The translations under genes and the position numbers were made by a program. Source: Stentor coeruleus (lineage: Eukaryota; Ciliophora; Heterotrichea; Heterotrichida; Stentoridae). Taken from it: a stretch of 35,248 bases of DNA. The DNA is taken from NCBI GenBank assembly GCA_001970955.1, contig MPUH01000781.1, positions 1 to 35,248 on the forward strand. The letters are read 5' to 3'. Of this stretch, positions 9,078 through 19,067 are shown in pieces; position 1 is the first letter of the stretch, and each line of letters begins with the position of its first letter. The notes under the pieces were generated by a model. That model was not told the DNA's origin. It saw nothing but the letters and a program-made list of their open reading frames with translations, and did not search any database.

Positions 9078-10934
9078 ATGCAAACTCAATCTATCCCCGG
9101 CTGTAATTCGAAAAAAATGTTAGAAATAGCTCAAGCCAAGCTCAGATCTTTAGGATTCACGAACTTCAAAGTGAGTAACAACAAAAGAATCATGTTTTCA
9201 GTGACAAACCAAGGCCAAAGTACAGACGAGGTCTGGAGGACATTCCCAATTTTCATAGACATCCGTCCTGATACAGTAAGAATAACAATCCATTTTCACG
9301 TTTATGGTAAAGCTCATTCATTTCAAGAAAACTTAAAACCTCTTATCCTTCAAGCAATTTCAAAAGCAAACTTAAAAATCCCAACAGGTTCATTCAAGTA
9401 CTTAGAATCGAAAAAAAGTTTATTTTTTGACTGTGTTACAAACTACAATTATTTCCCTGTTGATTTTTGGGACTCTTTATTAACTGATTGTCTAAAAATG
9501 TCTATGGGAATGTTTAAAAGTTTTGGTTTGATTTTTGTTGAGATTATTAATGGGAAAACAAATATAAATGAACTTGTTGATATGTCTATAAAAAGAACAG
9601 GAGGACTTATAAACCCAACAATAATTCAAGAATCTTCAAGTGCTGAATCAAGTGATGAGTCATCAAGTAATACAGAAGAATTAACTCAAAACCGAATGGA
9701 TGATAATTTACAAGAGACTATAACAAATGATCCATTTTTAAACCGAATATTAAAATTCACTTTTTCTCCTGAACATGATAATTCACTTCCTTACGCTCAT
9801 GAGATTTTCAAAGATTTCTCTTCACTTTTAATGCTCATGGAAAAACTTAAAGAAATTTATAGAAGACATGTACAAATAAACTCTTTCAATCTGACAAAAA
9901 TCAGAGTTTTGATGAAGGATGGGGATATTGATATGCTTTTTTTGAAAAAAACATATAAACTTTCTTATGTACCTGAACCAAACGAAGAAAGTGAAGCTGA
10001 TTTCGAGATACAACAAATGATAGAATTCAACAAACAATTATTAGAACTCGCAAAAAACAATGATAAAATGATTATTGGAGAATATCATGATAATATTATA
10101 TGTAATGACAAATTACAATACTCAGATATTTTAGCGAATGAAAATATTATAGGCCAAGGAGGATTTGGTATTGTATACAAAAATGTTCTTGTAGATATCC
10201 CAGTTGCAATTAAAGTTCCTAAACATAGCGAGCGTGAGTCGAAAAACTTGTCAAAACTTATTAAAGAATTCAGAGTTATGATGGAATTGAATCATGAAAA
10301 TATAGTAAAAGCATATGGGTTTGTAAAAGTTGGGGGAAAACATGGGATTATATTAGAACAATGTATGGGTGGTTCAATAGGTTCATTAATAAAAAACCAA
10401 CAAAATATGCCTTTGAAGAAAAAACTTGAAATCATGTTAAAAATACTAAGAGCGCTTGAGTATATGCATTGTAAGAATTATTGCCATTTTGATATTAAAC
10501 CACATAATATCCTTCTTGATAATAATTTAGAGCCGAAATTGTCAGATTTAGGACTTAGTAGGAATGTTGCAAAGAAAAACGATCACAAACCAGGATTTAC
10601 GTTGATTTTCTGCTCACCAGAACAGATTAAAGGAAGAAACCCAGGGAAAATGTCTGATGTTTGGAGCTATGGAATGACTTTATATAATTTTGTTACACAA
10701 ACACCTCCTTTTGACTATTTGACAAGGAATACAAAAAAAAAACTTGATAAGATGGAATTTTATAATGAATTGGTAAATAATTTGAGGAAACCAAGGATTG
10801 TTGATAAATTTGAGATTGAAAATCCTAAACTTGTGAAACTTATGAGGAGCATGTGGGAGATTGAGCCAGAAAAAAGACCTATTTGTAAGGATATTAGAAA
10901 AAAACTAGGAAAGATATATAATAAACTCCCTTAG
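9078..10934 (+). CDS. TKL-like protein kinase with N-terminal alpha/beta domain
   Basis: A 618-residue protein, ATG start, TAG stop. Residues about 1-170 form an unrecognised alpha/beta-looking domain that includes FPIFIDIRPDTVRITIHF and, near residue 110, a strand-turn pattern ending in a long helix. A Ser/Glu-rich linker follows (about 183-200). The kinase domain spans about 350-615: glycine loop G359-Q-G361-G-F-G364, VAIK with Lys379, alpha-C Glu397, catalytic HFD 470-472 followed by IKPHN, DLG 490-492 in place of DFG, and SPE in place of APE. Catalytic Lys and Asp are all present, so it should be active; HFD for HRD means no Arg before the catalytic Asp. Substrates are unknown. The N-terminal region could be a sensor or dimerisation module. 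It is divergent from the membrane-protein gene. Confidence 0.92.
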   Translation: MQTQSIPGCNSKKMLEIAQAKLRSLGFTNFKVSNNKRIMFSVTNQGQSTDEVWRTFPIFIDIRPDTVRITIHFHVYGKAHSFQENLKPLILQAISKANLKIPTGSFKYLESKKSLFFDCVTNYNYFPVDFWDSLLTDCLKMSMGMFKSFGLIFVEIINGKTNINELVDMSIKRTGGLINPTIIQESSSAESSDESSSNTEELTQNRMDDNLQETITNDPFLNRILKFTFSPEHDNSLPYAHEIFKDFSSLLMLMEKLKEIYRRHVQINSFNLTKIRVLMKDGDIDMLFLKKTYKLSYVPEPNEESEADFEIQQMIEFNKQLLELAKNNDKMIIGEYHDNIICNDKLQYSDILANENIIGQGGFGIVYKNVLVDIPVAIKVPKHSERESKNLSKLIKEFRVMMELNHENIVKAYGFVKVGGKHGIILEQCMGGSIGSLIKNQQNMPLKKKLEIMLKILRALEYMHCKNYCHFDIKPHNILLDNNLEPKLSDLGLSRNVAKKNDHKPGFTLIFCSPEQIKGRNPGKMSDVWSYGMTLYNFVTQTPPFDYLTRNTKKKLDKMEFYNELVNNLRKPRIVDKFEIENPKLVKLMRSMWEIEPEKRPICKDIRKKLGKIYNKLP

Positions 10935-11571
10935 GTTTTAAATAATTTTTATTGTTTTTAGAATAAGAATTTGCTAGTTAAAATTGTTAATGATTTTTAT
11001 GATTATTGGTAAAGTGATGTAATAAAATTTTAGGTTATTTTTTATATGCAAGTTGACTGAAAAAAATATAAAAATGGAAAAAACTATAGATAATCGAAAA
11101 CTTATGATTTTTGGTAGGCTGAATTCTGGTAATATAGAATAGTCAAGATGGTTTTTTTAATAAACTAAATTCCTTGAGTTTTTTTTCCTGAATCTGGTTT
11201 GTCTTCAAAAATTTCAAATAAATGAGCCTAAGATAAAATCTAATTTTTTTGATTTTTAGGTGGAATATAACACTTTAGATTAATCGAATTTATTTTAAAC
11301 GAATTTGTTGTTACACTCATTTCAAAATCAGTAAAAAAAACAATTGTGAAGGACTACTTGATTCTCATAGTACTCTTCAGTATCTATTTATTAAAAAACT
11401 AATACTTTTTAGAAGTAGATTATAAACCTTACTTAAAAAAGCATTCAAAGTTTCTTTTATTATAAAACCATATAAAAAAGTCTAATTAATCTGCCCTTAT
11501 AAATAACATTTTAAAAATTTTCATATTTTACAATCACTTCTAGTAAAGTAAAAATTAATAAATGCTATTGA
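10935..11571. other. Convergent intergenic region
   Basis: This lies between the 3' ends of the TKL-like (+) and CK1-like (-) kinase genes. Bases 10935-11160 have 37 G and 9 C on the + strand, the typical G-rich 3' flank of a + gene. Toward 11571 the composition becomes neutral to C-biased. No ORF or RNA gene is seen. Confidence 0.6.
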
Positions 11572-12558
11572 TTAAAGTATGATACCAACAGGATTATCTA
11601 TTTCTACCTGATCTTGTATTTTAAATCCTGGAGCATCAATCACTTCAGTCGCAGCCATCTCAAAATATGTTTGAGTTAGCCAATTGTCTTTAGTTGAAAA
11701 AACACTGCTGGAAGCATTCGTACTGTTACTATTACTTGAAAAAAGTGCAGATAAGTCTTTAAAGATATTAATAAGATATCCATAGTCTGGTTTTTTTGAG
11801 TATTCTAAGCTAATTGAATATTCAAGAAATTTAGAAAACTCACTAGGCATTCCTTTACATAATGATGCTACGGTTTTTAGCTTTTTTATACTATAAGCTT
11901 TATCCCATTTCTCAGCTGGATTTGTTATATTCCCACAGTTTTCCCAAGGAAGAGTACCTTTATATAAATAAATAAGCATATATCCTAAGGAAATCAAATC
12001 ATCTCTACGACTCAATGAGTAGCCTTTATGACAATTTTTTGAGGCGAATAGAAAATTCCCTTGCTTTCTGTCTAGGACTTTTAATTCCTTGTGAAATTTC
12101 CCGTTTTTGAACCTTCGAGAAAACCCAAAGTCAACCAGAAAAAGTTTTCTGTTTTCTGATACAATAAATTGGTGAGGCTTAATATCATTATGCACTATTC
12201 CCCTTCTATGCATATTCTTCAAGATCTCAATACTTTTCCAGGCAAAATCTGATAAAACATATGCACTTTTAAAATCAAAACCTGATTCAGGGTCGATTAT
12301 ACATACCCCACCAAATTCCATCGATAGGGCAAATAAAGATCCTTTATCATAAAATCTAAAAACCCTAGGAACTCCTTTCACTCCTTCTAATATTTGTAAG
12401 ACTTTATACTCGTTTCTAGCCAATTTTTCATCCTTAATCACTTTAACAGCAGCCTTTATTCCTAAAACATCTTCAACTTCGTATACTTTGCCGAATCCTC
12501 CCTTTCCGATTATCTTCAAGAACTTGTAATCCTCACCACATATTTCTGTTTTAAACAT
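11572..12558 (-). CDS. CK1-like protein kinase
   Basis: A 328-residue Ser/Thr kinase, ATG at 12558, stop TAA. The glycine loop is GKGGFGKVY (18-26), followed by Lys39, HNDIKPHQF at 123-131 and DFG at 143-145. The CK1-family hallmarks follow: GNFLFAS, then HKGYSLSRRDDLISLGYMLIYL and GTLPW, where most kinases carry APE and DxW. HND replaces HRD. The classical CK1 phrase LGPSLEDL is absent, so this is a divergent member. A Ser/Asn-rich tail of about 60 residues after the kinase ends near EIDNPVGIIL. CK1 kinases act on acidic or pre-phosphorylated substrates; the target here is unknown. Confidence 0.92.
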   Translation of the reverse strand: MFKTEICGEDYKFLKIIGKGGFGKVYEVEDVLGIKAAVKVIKDEKLARNEYKVLQILEGVKGVPRVFRFYDKGSLFALSMEFGGVCIIDPESGFDFKSAYVLSDFAWKSIEILKNMHRRGIVHNDIKPHQFIVSENRKLFLVDFGFSRRFKNGKFHKELKVLDRKQGNFLFASKNCHKGYSLSRRDDLISLGYMLIYLYKGTLPWENCGNITNPAEKWDKAYSIKKLKTVASLCKGMPSEFSKFLEYSISLEYSKKPDYGYLINIFKDLSALFSSNSNSTNASSSVFSTKDNWLTQTYFEMAATEVIDAPGFKIQDQVEIDNPVGIIL

Positions 12559-14077
12559 TATATCTAAACTATTAACATTTTAAAACTTTTATTCAAGGTA
12601 ATTGGCTTCTTAATAATTCAATTACGATTTTGTTAATTGATTTGAGTTTGATAAGACTACTTAATATCAGATTTTTTGATTAAAAAATTATGGGTTTTAT
12701 GGTTTTTGCAAGACTTTGTAAAGATAATTATGCATCTGGCTATTGTGTGAAGATATGAAGGAGAAGGGGTTTCGAAGTTCCTGAAAAATGAGAGGGTTTG
12801 AATTTTTATTAAATACTGTAAGAAAAAGTATATAGATGGTTGAGTTAAAAAATATAAAGGGTTAAATGAATGAGAATATGATGTTTGGAGTGATGTTTGA
12901 ATTTGTGTAAATATATACGATTAGAATAGAAGTGTTATGGGCTAGCTAAAATTTTATTAGATATTAATAGAAGCTTATAATTATTATATAATAATAAATA
13001 GATTAATACTTAAATCAAAAAAATGTTTTTTTTTCATTTTTACTTTATCTTCATCTTTTGATCTTTTGGCTTGGGTTTTTTGGATAATCCTCGTTAGCTT
13101 CTGTTTTATTTTTTTATTTGTCTTTTCTTCCCTTGCTTCTTATCTCTTGTGCCCATTTTTTTCTGATTTATATTTATTGTTGTTTTTAAGTTTTTTTCTT
13201 TCTTCTTTTTTCATGAATATTTCGTCTTTATCTTCTGCTTTCCCTTAATATTTTAATTTATTCTTTAGAATATCTTTGATTAAGTGCATGTTTCTTATAA
13301 AAATCTGCCTGTCTAGAATTTTGTGACAAAATTTTACTATCTTCTCTAGTATTTTATTCATTTTCATCAAACAAAGATATGCTAAAGCTTACATGATATC
13401 TCATAGAAAACCTAATAAAGTTATTTAGCATTTTAAACTCATATCTATTAATAGGCTTATCTAAAATCCCAATATGCTTATCTAAAAACCCCAAATACTT
13501 ATATAAAAAAAATCTTTTACAATTTGACTCAATTATTTTTACTTTGAAAAGTAGTTTTTATATATTATGCAGGTATTCTCTATTGTTATACATAAAACAG
13601 TCAAATAAAATCTTATAGAAATCATTAGCAAGTTTTATGTAAATATTATGTATTTTAGATTATACTATGAAGATTTTATATTAGACATATTATTATCTTA
13701 ATATTATATTTTAGAAGTATTGTCGCTAAATGGCAGATAAAATATTTTTTTATCTCTCATGCTGTTTGGTTTTTATAATAGTTTTTTCTTATGATAAAAC
13801 TTTTTCATATGAAGGAAAATTGTTATAGATTTTTAATTTGAGTTCTAGCTTGCTAAAGCAAAGGGAAATAGCTTTAATAATACCTTTAAATACCCTGCAA
13901 CCCGATTTAGAAGGAATTAATTTTTATTATTCGACCTTGTATTATTTCCCTATCCACAAACTTAGAAACACTATTTTCAAAAGCAGATTCCAATCAGCAA
14001 TAATTTTCCTAGTTTCTAATAGTTTCTCATCATTTTAATACAATATCAGTAATCCACTTTGCATCTATTATTATAAT
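12559..14077. other. Long intergenic region with a polypyrimidine block
   Basis: Bases 12560-12960 are G-rich on the + strand, as expected upstream of the CK1-like gene. Bases 13025-13250 are a strongly pyrimidine-rich tract; read on the minus strand they encode only a short Lys/Glu-rich open stretch with an in-frame TAA. Bases 13260-14070 are AT-rich. An open frame at 13829-14038 (+) has no ATG. No gene can be supported. Confidence 0.5.
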
Positions 14078-14641
14078 CTAATTATTATGCTCATAAAGCT
14101 TAGGTAATAGTTTTTTTTCCTTCTTATAAATAGCATTGTCTTTCGAATATTGAGAAGTTTCATTCAAATCATATAAATAAGAATTCAATATTGGACTTTG
14201 ATTATTAGCTTTATATAAAGCTTTTAGATTTCTTGATTGCAACAATGGGTCTGTATATTTTTTCAATCTTTTAAGCCAAGCATTAGTTATGTTGTTTTTA
14301 GAGGTTTTTGGGGTAATAGAGTTTGAGTGTTGCTGACGAGGATGAATAATTCTTTCAATGCTTCTATAAGAAGTTGGTGTTGTTTTAAGATCTTCAAGGT
14401 TGATTGGTTTACGTATTTTTTCTATATACTTTTGAGTTTCTTGAAGAAAGCCTATAGTATTTCGATCACCTTTAGAAACTCTGATTTTTGTGATATGTTT
14501 TTGGTTGAAAATTCGATCCCAGGATTCGGGTATTGATGAAGGCCAGATATACATGAATTTAGAGTTGTCTCGATCTTTTGATGGACTAGGGTTTGATGAT
14601 CTTCCTTTGAATTTTGGCTGTGGGGTTAATGTGCTTTTCAT
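14078..14641 (-). CDS. Basic hypothetical protein, 187 residues
   Basis: ATG at 14641, stop TAG. The protein is basic and hydrophilic (many Lys, Asn, Ser, Thr), with no signal peptide or membrane segment. A Pro/Ser-rich start (about 1-25) is followed by a central block with a Trp-x-x-Ile-Phe phrase and a helix near residues 62-80 (FLQETQKYIEKIRKP). Another helix carries WLKRLKKY. Codon choice resembles neighbouring genes, and the ORF has normal gene flanks (C-rich 5' flank on the coding strand), which supports it being real. No family is recognised. Such proteins are often ciliate cytoskeletal or phospho-regulated proteins, but nothing here shows that. Confidence 0.65.
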   Translation of the reverse strand: MKSTLTPQPKFKGRSSNPSPSKDRDNSKFMYIWPSSIPESWDRIFNQKHITKIRVSKGDRNTIGFLQETQKYIEKIRKPINLEDLKTTPTSYRSIERIIHPRQQHSNSITPKTSKNNITNAWLKRLKKYTDPLLQSRNLKALYKANNQSPILNSYLYDLNETSQYSKDNAIYKKEKKLLPKLYEHNN

Positions 14642-17042
14642 TTGGTGAAGTTATTAGTTATTATTACTTTTAGTGTTTTAAAGGATGCTCGTATATGGAT
14701 TATGTTTTGTTTATGTTGTAGGGTTATAAATATTTTTGGGGGAAAATTGTAGTTGTCGATGTGAATTCTGAAAGAGTTTATGAAAACCTGAAAAAAAATG
14801 ATTGTGGACGGGGAAACTGAGTAAAAATTAATTGTTAAAGGCTTAGGGATGCGGCTTTGGGGTGTAAAATAAGAAAAAAATACAGAAATAACAAGAGTTA
14901 AGGGTAAAAGCAAGATTTTTTAAGTAAAAAGTTTAAGACTTTGAGCATTATTATTTAGTTATAGTTTATACTATAGGATTAAGAGTAAAATTTTTTGATA
15001 TTTGATAAAAGCAACTTATGTTTGATTGTTTATAAAAGGGTGTTGGGTGTAGTATTTTTTTCTTTATAAATATTTCAGCATTTTATAATCAATAAGCTGT
15101 ATTGTTATAAGAAAGATGTATAAGATATAAGAAATCTTTTCAAGAATCAATTCTTAAAAATCGACTAACATAATAATTATATCCTATAATCTTAGATAAT
15201 TATTTAAATTACCCTTTCTAGATGTGATTATTACTTACCTAAGCCTTTAAAGTTTTATTAAAAATTATAATCAAAGTAACTCCTTAGTCGAATCAAAACA
15301 AACAAATATAAGTAATTATTTCCCTATTAGCAATAGCTAATACACCAGAATATTTTCTTATAACATAATACATAGAAGTAGTAAGTATAATATTGTTTAT
15401 GATTTTTATAATAAGTATAAACTTATAGAAGATTATTATATAAAAGTGATAATACACACAATTATGTCTAATGATTTAGAAATTTTATATGTTTTAGTAC
15501 TCTTCTCTATGGAAAATTCTTTTTATGCAGCTTATAGGATTTTTTGTTTATACATATCTTAATCTCACATATTTTTTTTTATATTTAGACTGAAAAACAA
15601 ATAATAGTGCCAAAATAATATTTTTATTATATGCTTTAATATTTTATTATTTGAGATTCATTCTAGAAACGCTTTGGAAAAAATCATTCAGCCTGTGCGT
15701 TACAATAAAACCTTGTTGCATTTATATTTAGATAAATATGAAAAATTCTTTTAGAGTATTAGCATCCTAATTGACTCTAAAATTTTTTTGACTAAAAAAA
15801 TTAGCAACAAATGTTCTATAATATTAAGGATAACATCAAATTGCCTGAATTATATATTTTGTTAGACGTTATGCAAACACTTGCTTAACTTTCTTTATTT
15901 ATAAATGGGATTTATAACTAAGAAATTTATTCTAAATATATTAGTGTACTCAATTTAATTCATTTGCCTGTCTCTTCAGTGTTTTCTCTGGTCTTCGTAT
16001 TATATTGGTTAACACTATGTTCGAGCCAACTATTTTCTTCTGGTATACAAAACAGACCATGGATTCTTAAATCATGCTGGACATGCTTTAGGCATATAAA
16101 ATGCTTTTTCTTTTGTTCATGATATGAAGGAATTCTTCGGAAAACTGGTGCGCAACCCATATTTATTACTATATTATGACCTAGTGAATTCTTTCCACGA
16201 ATTATGAATATATAATACTTTAAAAGAATTAGTTAATAAATTTATGTGGTTGACTAAAATAATTCCCTAAGAAGGGTCTAAGCAATCTGAATTTATTTCA
16301 TTTAGTAAACTAATAAGATTCTTAAAAATATCATTTCTTTTTAACCCAATCCAATTATAATTTTACTACTTTTTTAGCTTAAGCTTACTTTATTTATTTT
16401 ATAATAAATTATCCTAGACTATTGCCAAATCTTCTCTGAGTAGCAAGGTAAACTTGCTAATCCAGTCATTTTTTTAAAACTTGACTTAGCATTTTATTCT
16501 TTTATTAACTCATAATAAGTGTTATAAACTAAACAGTTTTAGGATTTTGAATTAATAAATTACAGGTTTATTATAAGATTTCTTTGCTTTGGGTTTAAAT
16601 GCATTTTACTCATACACAATTTATAAAATAAACAAGAAGTATTTAAACCTTTAAAAAATACTTAAACAAGCTTTTTGTGTATAGGTTTTAGGTTGGAATA
16701 CATAAGAAAGGCTAAAATGCTTGTATAAAAAATTATTATATTTTTCCATTAGAATAAACTTAATATGTCTCAAATTTTTTAAGCGATAATTCCTAACTAA
16801 TACTAATATTCTATGAAAAATTAGGAATTTTTCTATCATCATACCAACTCCTATCCTCATTTTTTCATATAAATATTTTATCTCAACCTAAATCTTATAA
16901 TATTTACCAAACAGACTCAACTCATTTCCACTTTTATCCTATCATTACTCTACATCTTTATCATTACAATCTTCAAATTTTCCCTTATAAAAATCATAAA
17001 GCCAAAACTAATTTAATCTAAAAATCCTACTGAAGTTAAAGT
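14642..17042. other. 2.4-kb AT-rich intergenic region
   Basis: Bases 14650-15060 are G-biased on the + strand and form the 5' flank of the gene ending at 14078. Bases 16860-17040 are C-biased and form the 3' flank of the PARP gene. Between them lies AT-rich DNA with one weak small ORF (15960-16160, listed separately). A perfect 7-bp hairpin, TAGCAAG-GTAAA-CTTGCTA, lies at 16441-16459. I see no tRNA or rRNA signature. Confidence 0.5.
15960..16160 (-). CDS. Possible small protein, 66 residues (weak)
   Basis: A short ATG-to-TGA frame whose base composition is noticeably less AT-rich than the DNA around it. It begins MGCAPVF, so Gly2 and Cys3 could in principle be lipid-modified, and contains a His/Lys-rich middle (SYHEQKKKHFICLKH). 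It resembles no family I know. It may be a real small gene, an exon of a decayed gene, or chance. No 15-nt intron that would lengthen it was found on either side. Confidence 0.3.
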   Translation of the reverse strand: MGCAPVFRRIPSYHEQKKKHFICLKHVQHDLRIHGLFCIPEENSWLEHSVNQYNTKTRENTEETGK

Positions 17043-19067
17043 TTAATATTTATAATTAAACTTAACTCTGAACAAAAACTTCATTTTTATCTGTTTGGTA
17101 TCATAAACAATATACTCATTATATTGAAGATACCCACCATTCAATGTAACTTTTTCTCCAGGGCCCATAGGTATAGAATATCCTTCAAATTTTTTATAAG
17201 ATTTTTCTGGTGGAGCACATAGTCCACATCCTTTAGTACTATTTTTTCCTTTTGGTAAATTCGCAGCATTATAATCAGAATGTATTTTAGGGTTAAAATT
17301 CCCTACAGCAACTTCGCATAATAATAAAATTCCAGTGTTGTTATCTTTGGATGTAAAACAATAATTAGCGCTTTTTGAAACCATATCAGCGAAATAAACA
17401 CCTTTTCCAAACATATACCCACTAACTGGAGCTTCAGGAGGGGCAATTCTTAAACCTTGAGATAAAATACCTACCCAATTTGTTAATCTACTACCATGCC
17501 ATAGGAGCATGTGGTTAGGGATTTTTTCTGTGAATTTCTCTTTTTCTCCTGGTTTTTCTATTTTGAAAATATCTTCAACAGTTAAAGTGTAGTAACTGTG
17601 AGTATCTCCATGAGTATTTTTAACATATTGAACAAGCATATCATAAATAGGATCTTTCTTTTCCAATGGGGTAATCTTGCAGTTTAGTTTCTCATAATGA
17701 CTATCAACAGGGCTTCCAGAAACTGTCGCTTCAAGAATATTTGTAGCGATTTTCATATCCGCCAAACTCTCAAGCATTTCCACTTTTTGTTTTACTTTTT
17801 CATTACTATTAATAATAAAATTCGACATTTTCTGAAACCCAAAATCATGTGGAATAAGCGAATAAAACCTACTAGAAAGCGATTCAAGCTCATGAGTTCT
17901 TTTCAAACTCAATGCATTTTCAATAGTTTTCAAAACCTCCAGTCCTTGTTTAATTGTAACAGTAGACAGTTTTCCAAGTGGCATTTTCTTAGAATCATAA
18001 CCAATTTCAGCTAAAGTTCTATTAATCGACTTTAAATCAAATATCAAATTCACTAAATCCGATACATTTTGATTCAATTTAGACTTAACTTCTTCTGTTT
18101 TCTTCTTACCTTTTTGGGCTTTTGGTGGTTCAGGTTTTGGTTCGTTTTCTTCTCCATAAACAATCTGAACTTCAATATACCCACCTCTTGTTTTATCCCT
18201 AAGTTTGCTTTGATAGTCCATTTTAGCACGATTTAAATCACCGAAAGGTCCTTTTAATGCGTTTTGACCTGAATAGCCAACACGTCCCCATCTATTCCAT
18301 ACATAATACGTGTTTTGTGAAGCATCTGATTGTAATAATTGGATTATGTAATATTTATTTGCATTATGACCTAGGTCTGCTTGATTTAAAGTTACAGTCC
18401 AAACTGTTGCACCTTCTTCATATACATGACAATCTTTAGCTTTAGGGCATTCAACATCTACAGCGGCACGACCTTTTCTTACAGCTGTGACCATTTTTGG
18501 TTTTTCTGTTGGAGTATCAGTTGGATTTTTAGCTGTTTTAGATGTGGCTGGGGTTGATGGCTTAGGTGTAGAGGGTTTTATGCCAGCTTTTTGGGGTTTT
18601 TTATCGTTGCCTGAAGATTTTTTCGCATTTTTCACATCTGGAACTGGGGCTGGAGCTGGTTTAGCTTTTGTAGGCTGATTTGATTTGATCACAGCTTTAG
18701 TATCGCTTGTTTTTTGCTTTTTTGATACTGGAGCTGGTGATGCTGATGATTGTCTTTTTGTTGGAGCTGGTGATGATTTTATTGGAACTTTAGCTTTGTC
18801 TTGGCTTTTTGAACGTGAAGACACTGCTGATATAGATTTGACAGGCACTGGAACTTTCTTAGGTGGAGTTTTGCTTTTGACTTGAGATACTTTTGCCTTC
18901 TCTTCTATGGGCTTTTTTGCATTTTTCTTTACTTGAGGTTTAACTGCTGGGGTTGGTTTTTTTGATGAGGTTATTGGCTTGGACTTTATCTCTTTGCTAC
19001 TTTTTGCTGTTTTTGGCACTTTGCTTGGTACTGCTTTCTTCGCGCCAGTTTTCACAGCTTTTACCAT
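17043..19067 (-). CDS. Poly(ADP-ribose) polymerase with basic tail, WGR, regulatory and catalytic domains
   Basis: A 674-residue protein starting at MVKAVKTGAKK (ATG 19067). An in-frame upstream ATG at 19202 would add 45 hydrophobic, AT-driven residues and is unlikely to be used. Residues 1-195 are a Lys/Ala/Pro/Ser-rich, histone-H1-like tail with no zinc finger. A WGR domain follows (about 200-310; W260-G-R), then the helical PARP regulatory domain (about 330-460) and the ART catalytic domain (about 470-674). The catalytic triad is H524 (LLWHGSR), Y558 (GKGVYFAD) and E651 (QYNEYIVYD). H-Y-E predicts true polymer synthesis from NAD+, not mono-ADP-ribosylation. PARPs with WGR domains sense DNA breaks in the nucleus. 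The basic tail probably provides DNA or chromatin contact and nuclear import in place of zinc fingers. Stop is TAA. Confidence 0.95.
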   Translation of the reverse strand: MVKAVKTGAKKAVPSKVPKTAKSSKEIKSKPITSSKKPTPAVKPQVKKNAKKPIEEKAKVSQVKSKTPPKKVPVPVKSISAVSSRSKSQDKAKVPIKSSPAPTKRQSSASPAPVSKKQKTSDTKAVIKSNQPTKAKPAPAPVPDVKNAKKSSGNDKKPQKAGIKPSTPKPSTPATSKTAKNPTDTPTEKPKMVTAVRKGRAAVDVECPKAKDCHVYEEGATVWTVTLNQADLGHNANKYYIIQLLQSDASQNTYYVWNRWGRVGYSGQNALKGPFGDLNRAKMDYQSKLRDKTRGGYIEVQIVYGEENEPKPEPPKAQKGKKKTEEVKSKLNQNVSDLVNLIFDLKSINRTLAEIGYDSKKMPLGKLSTVTIKQGLEVLKTIENALSLKRTHELESLSSRFYSLIPHDFGFQKMSNFIINSNEKVKQKVEMLESLADMKIATNILEATVSGSPVDSHYEKLNCKITPLEKKDPIYDMLVQYVKNTHGDTHSYYTLTVEDIFKIEKPGEKEKFTEKIPNHMLLWHGSRLTNWVGILSQGLRIAPPEAPVSGYMFGKGVYFADMVSKSANYCFTSKDNNTGILLLCEVAVGNFNPKIHSDYNAANLPKGKNSTKGCGLCAPPEKSYKKFEGYSIPMGPGEKVTLNGGYLQYNEYIVYDTKQIKMKFLFRVKFNYKY

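Noticed and set aside
13066..13248. 60-residue hydrophobic + ORF
   Set aside because: It is the translation of a polypyrimidine tract; the Phe/Leu/Ser richness follows from base composition.
13838..14038. 66-residue + frame
   Set aside because: It begins at TTG and contains no suitable ATG; no family resemblance.
14638..14913. 91-residue minus-strand ORF overlapping the start of the 187-residue gene by four bases
   Set aside because: An ATGA overlap has no meaning in a ciliate nuclear gene; the sequence is the C-rich 5' flank and shows no domain.
16651..16860. 69-residue minus-strand ORF
   Set aside because: It lies in the G-rich 3' flank of the PARP gene, has no recognisable domain, and its length is expected by chance.
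14642..17042. tRNA or other structured RNA gene
   Set aside because: I found no B-box-like GGTTCGANTCC sequence or cloverleaf; only a 7-bp hairpin at 16441-16459, which can arise by chance.
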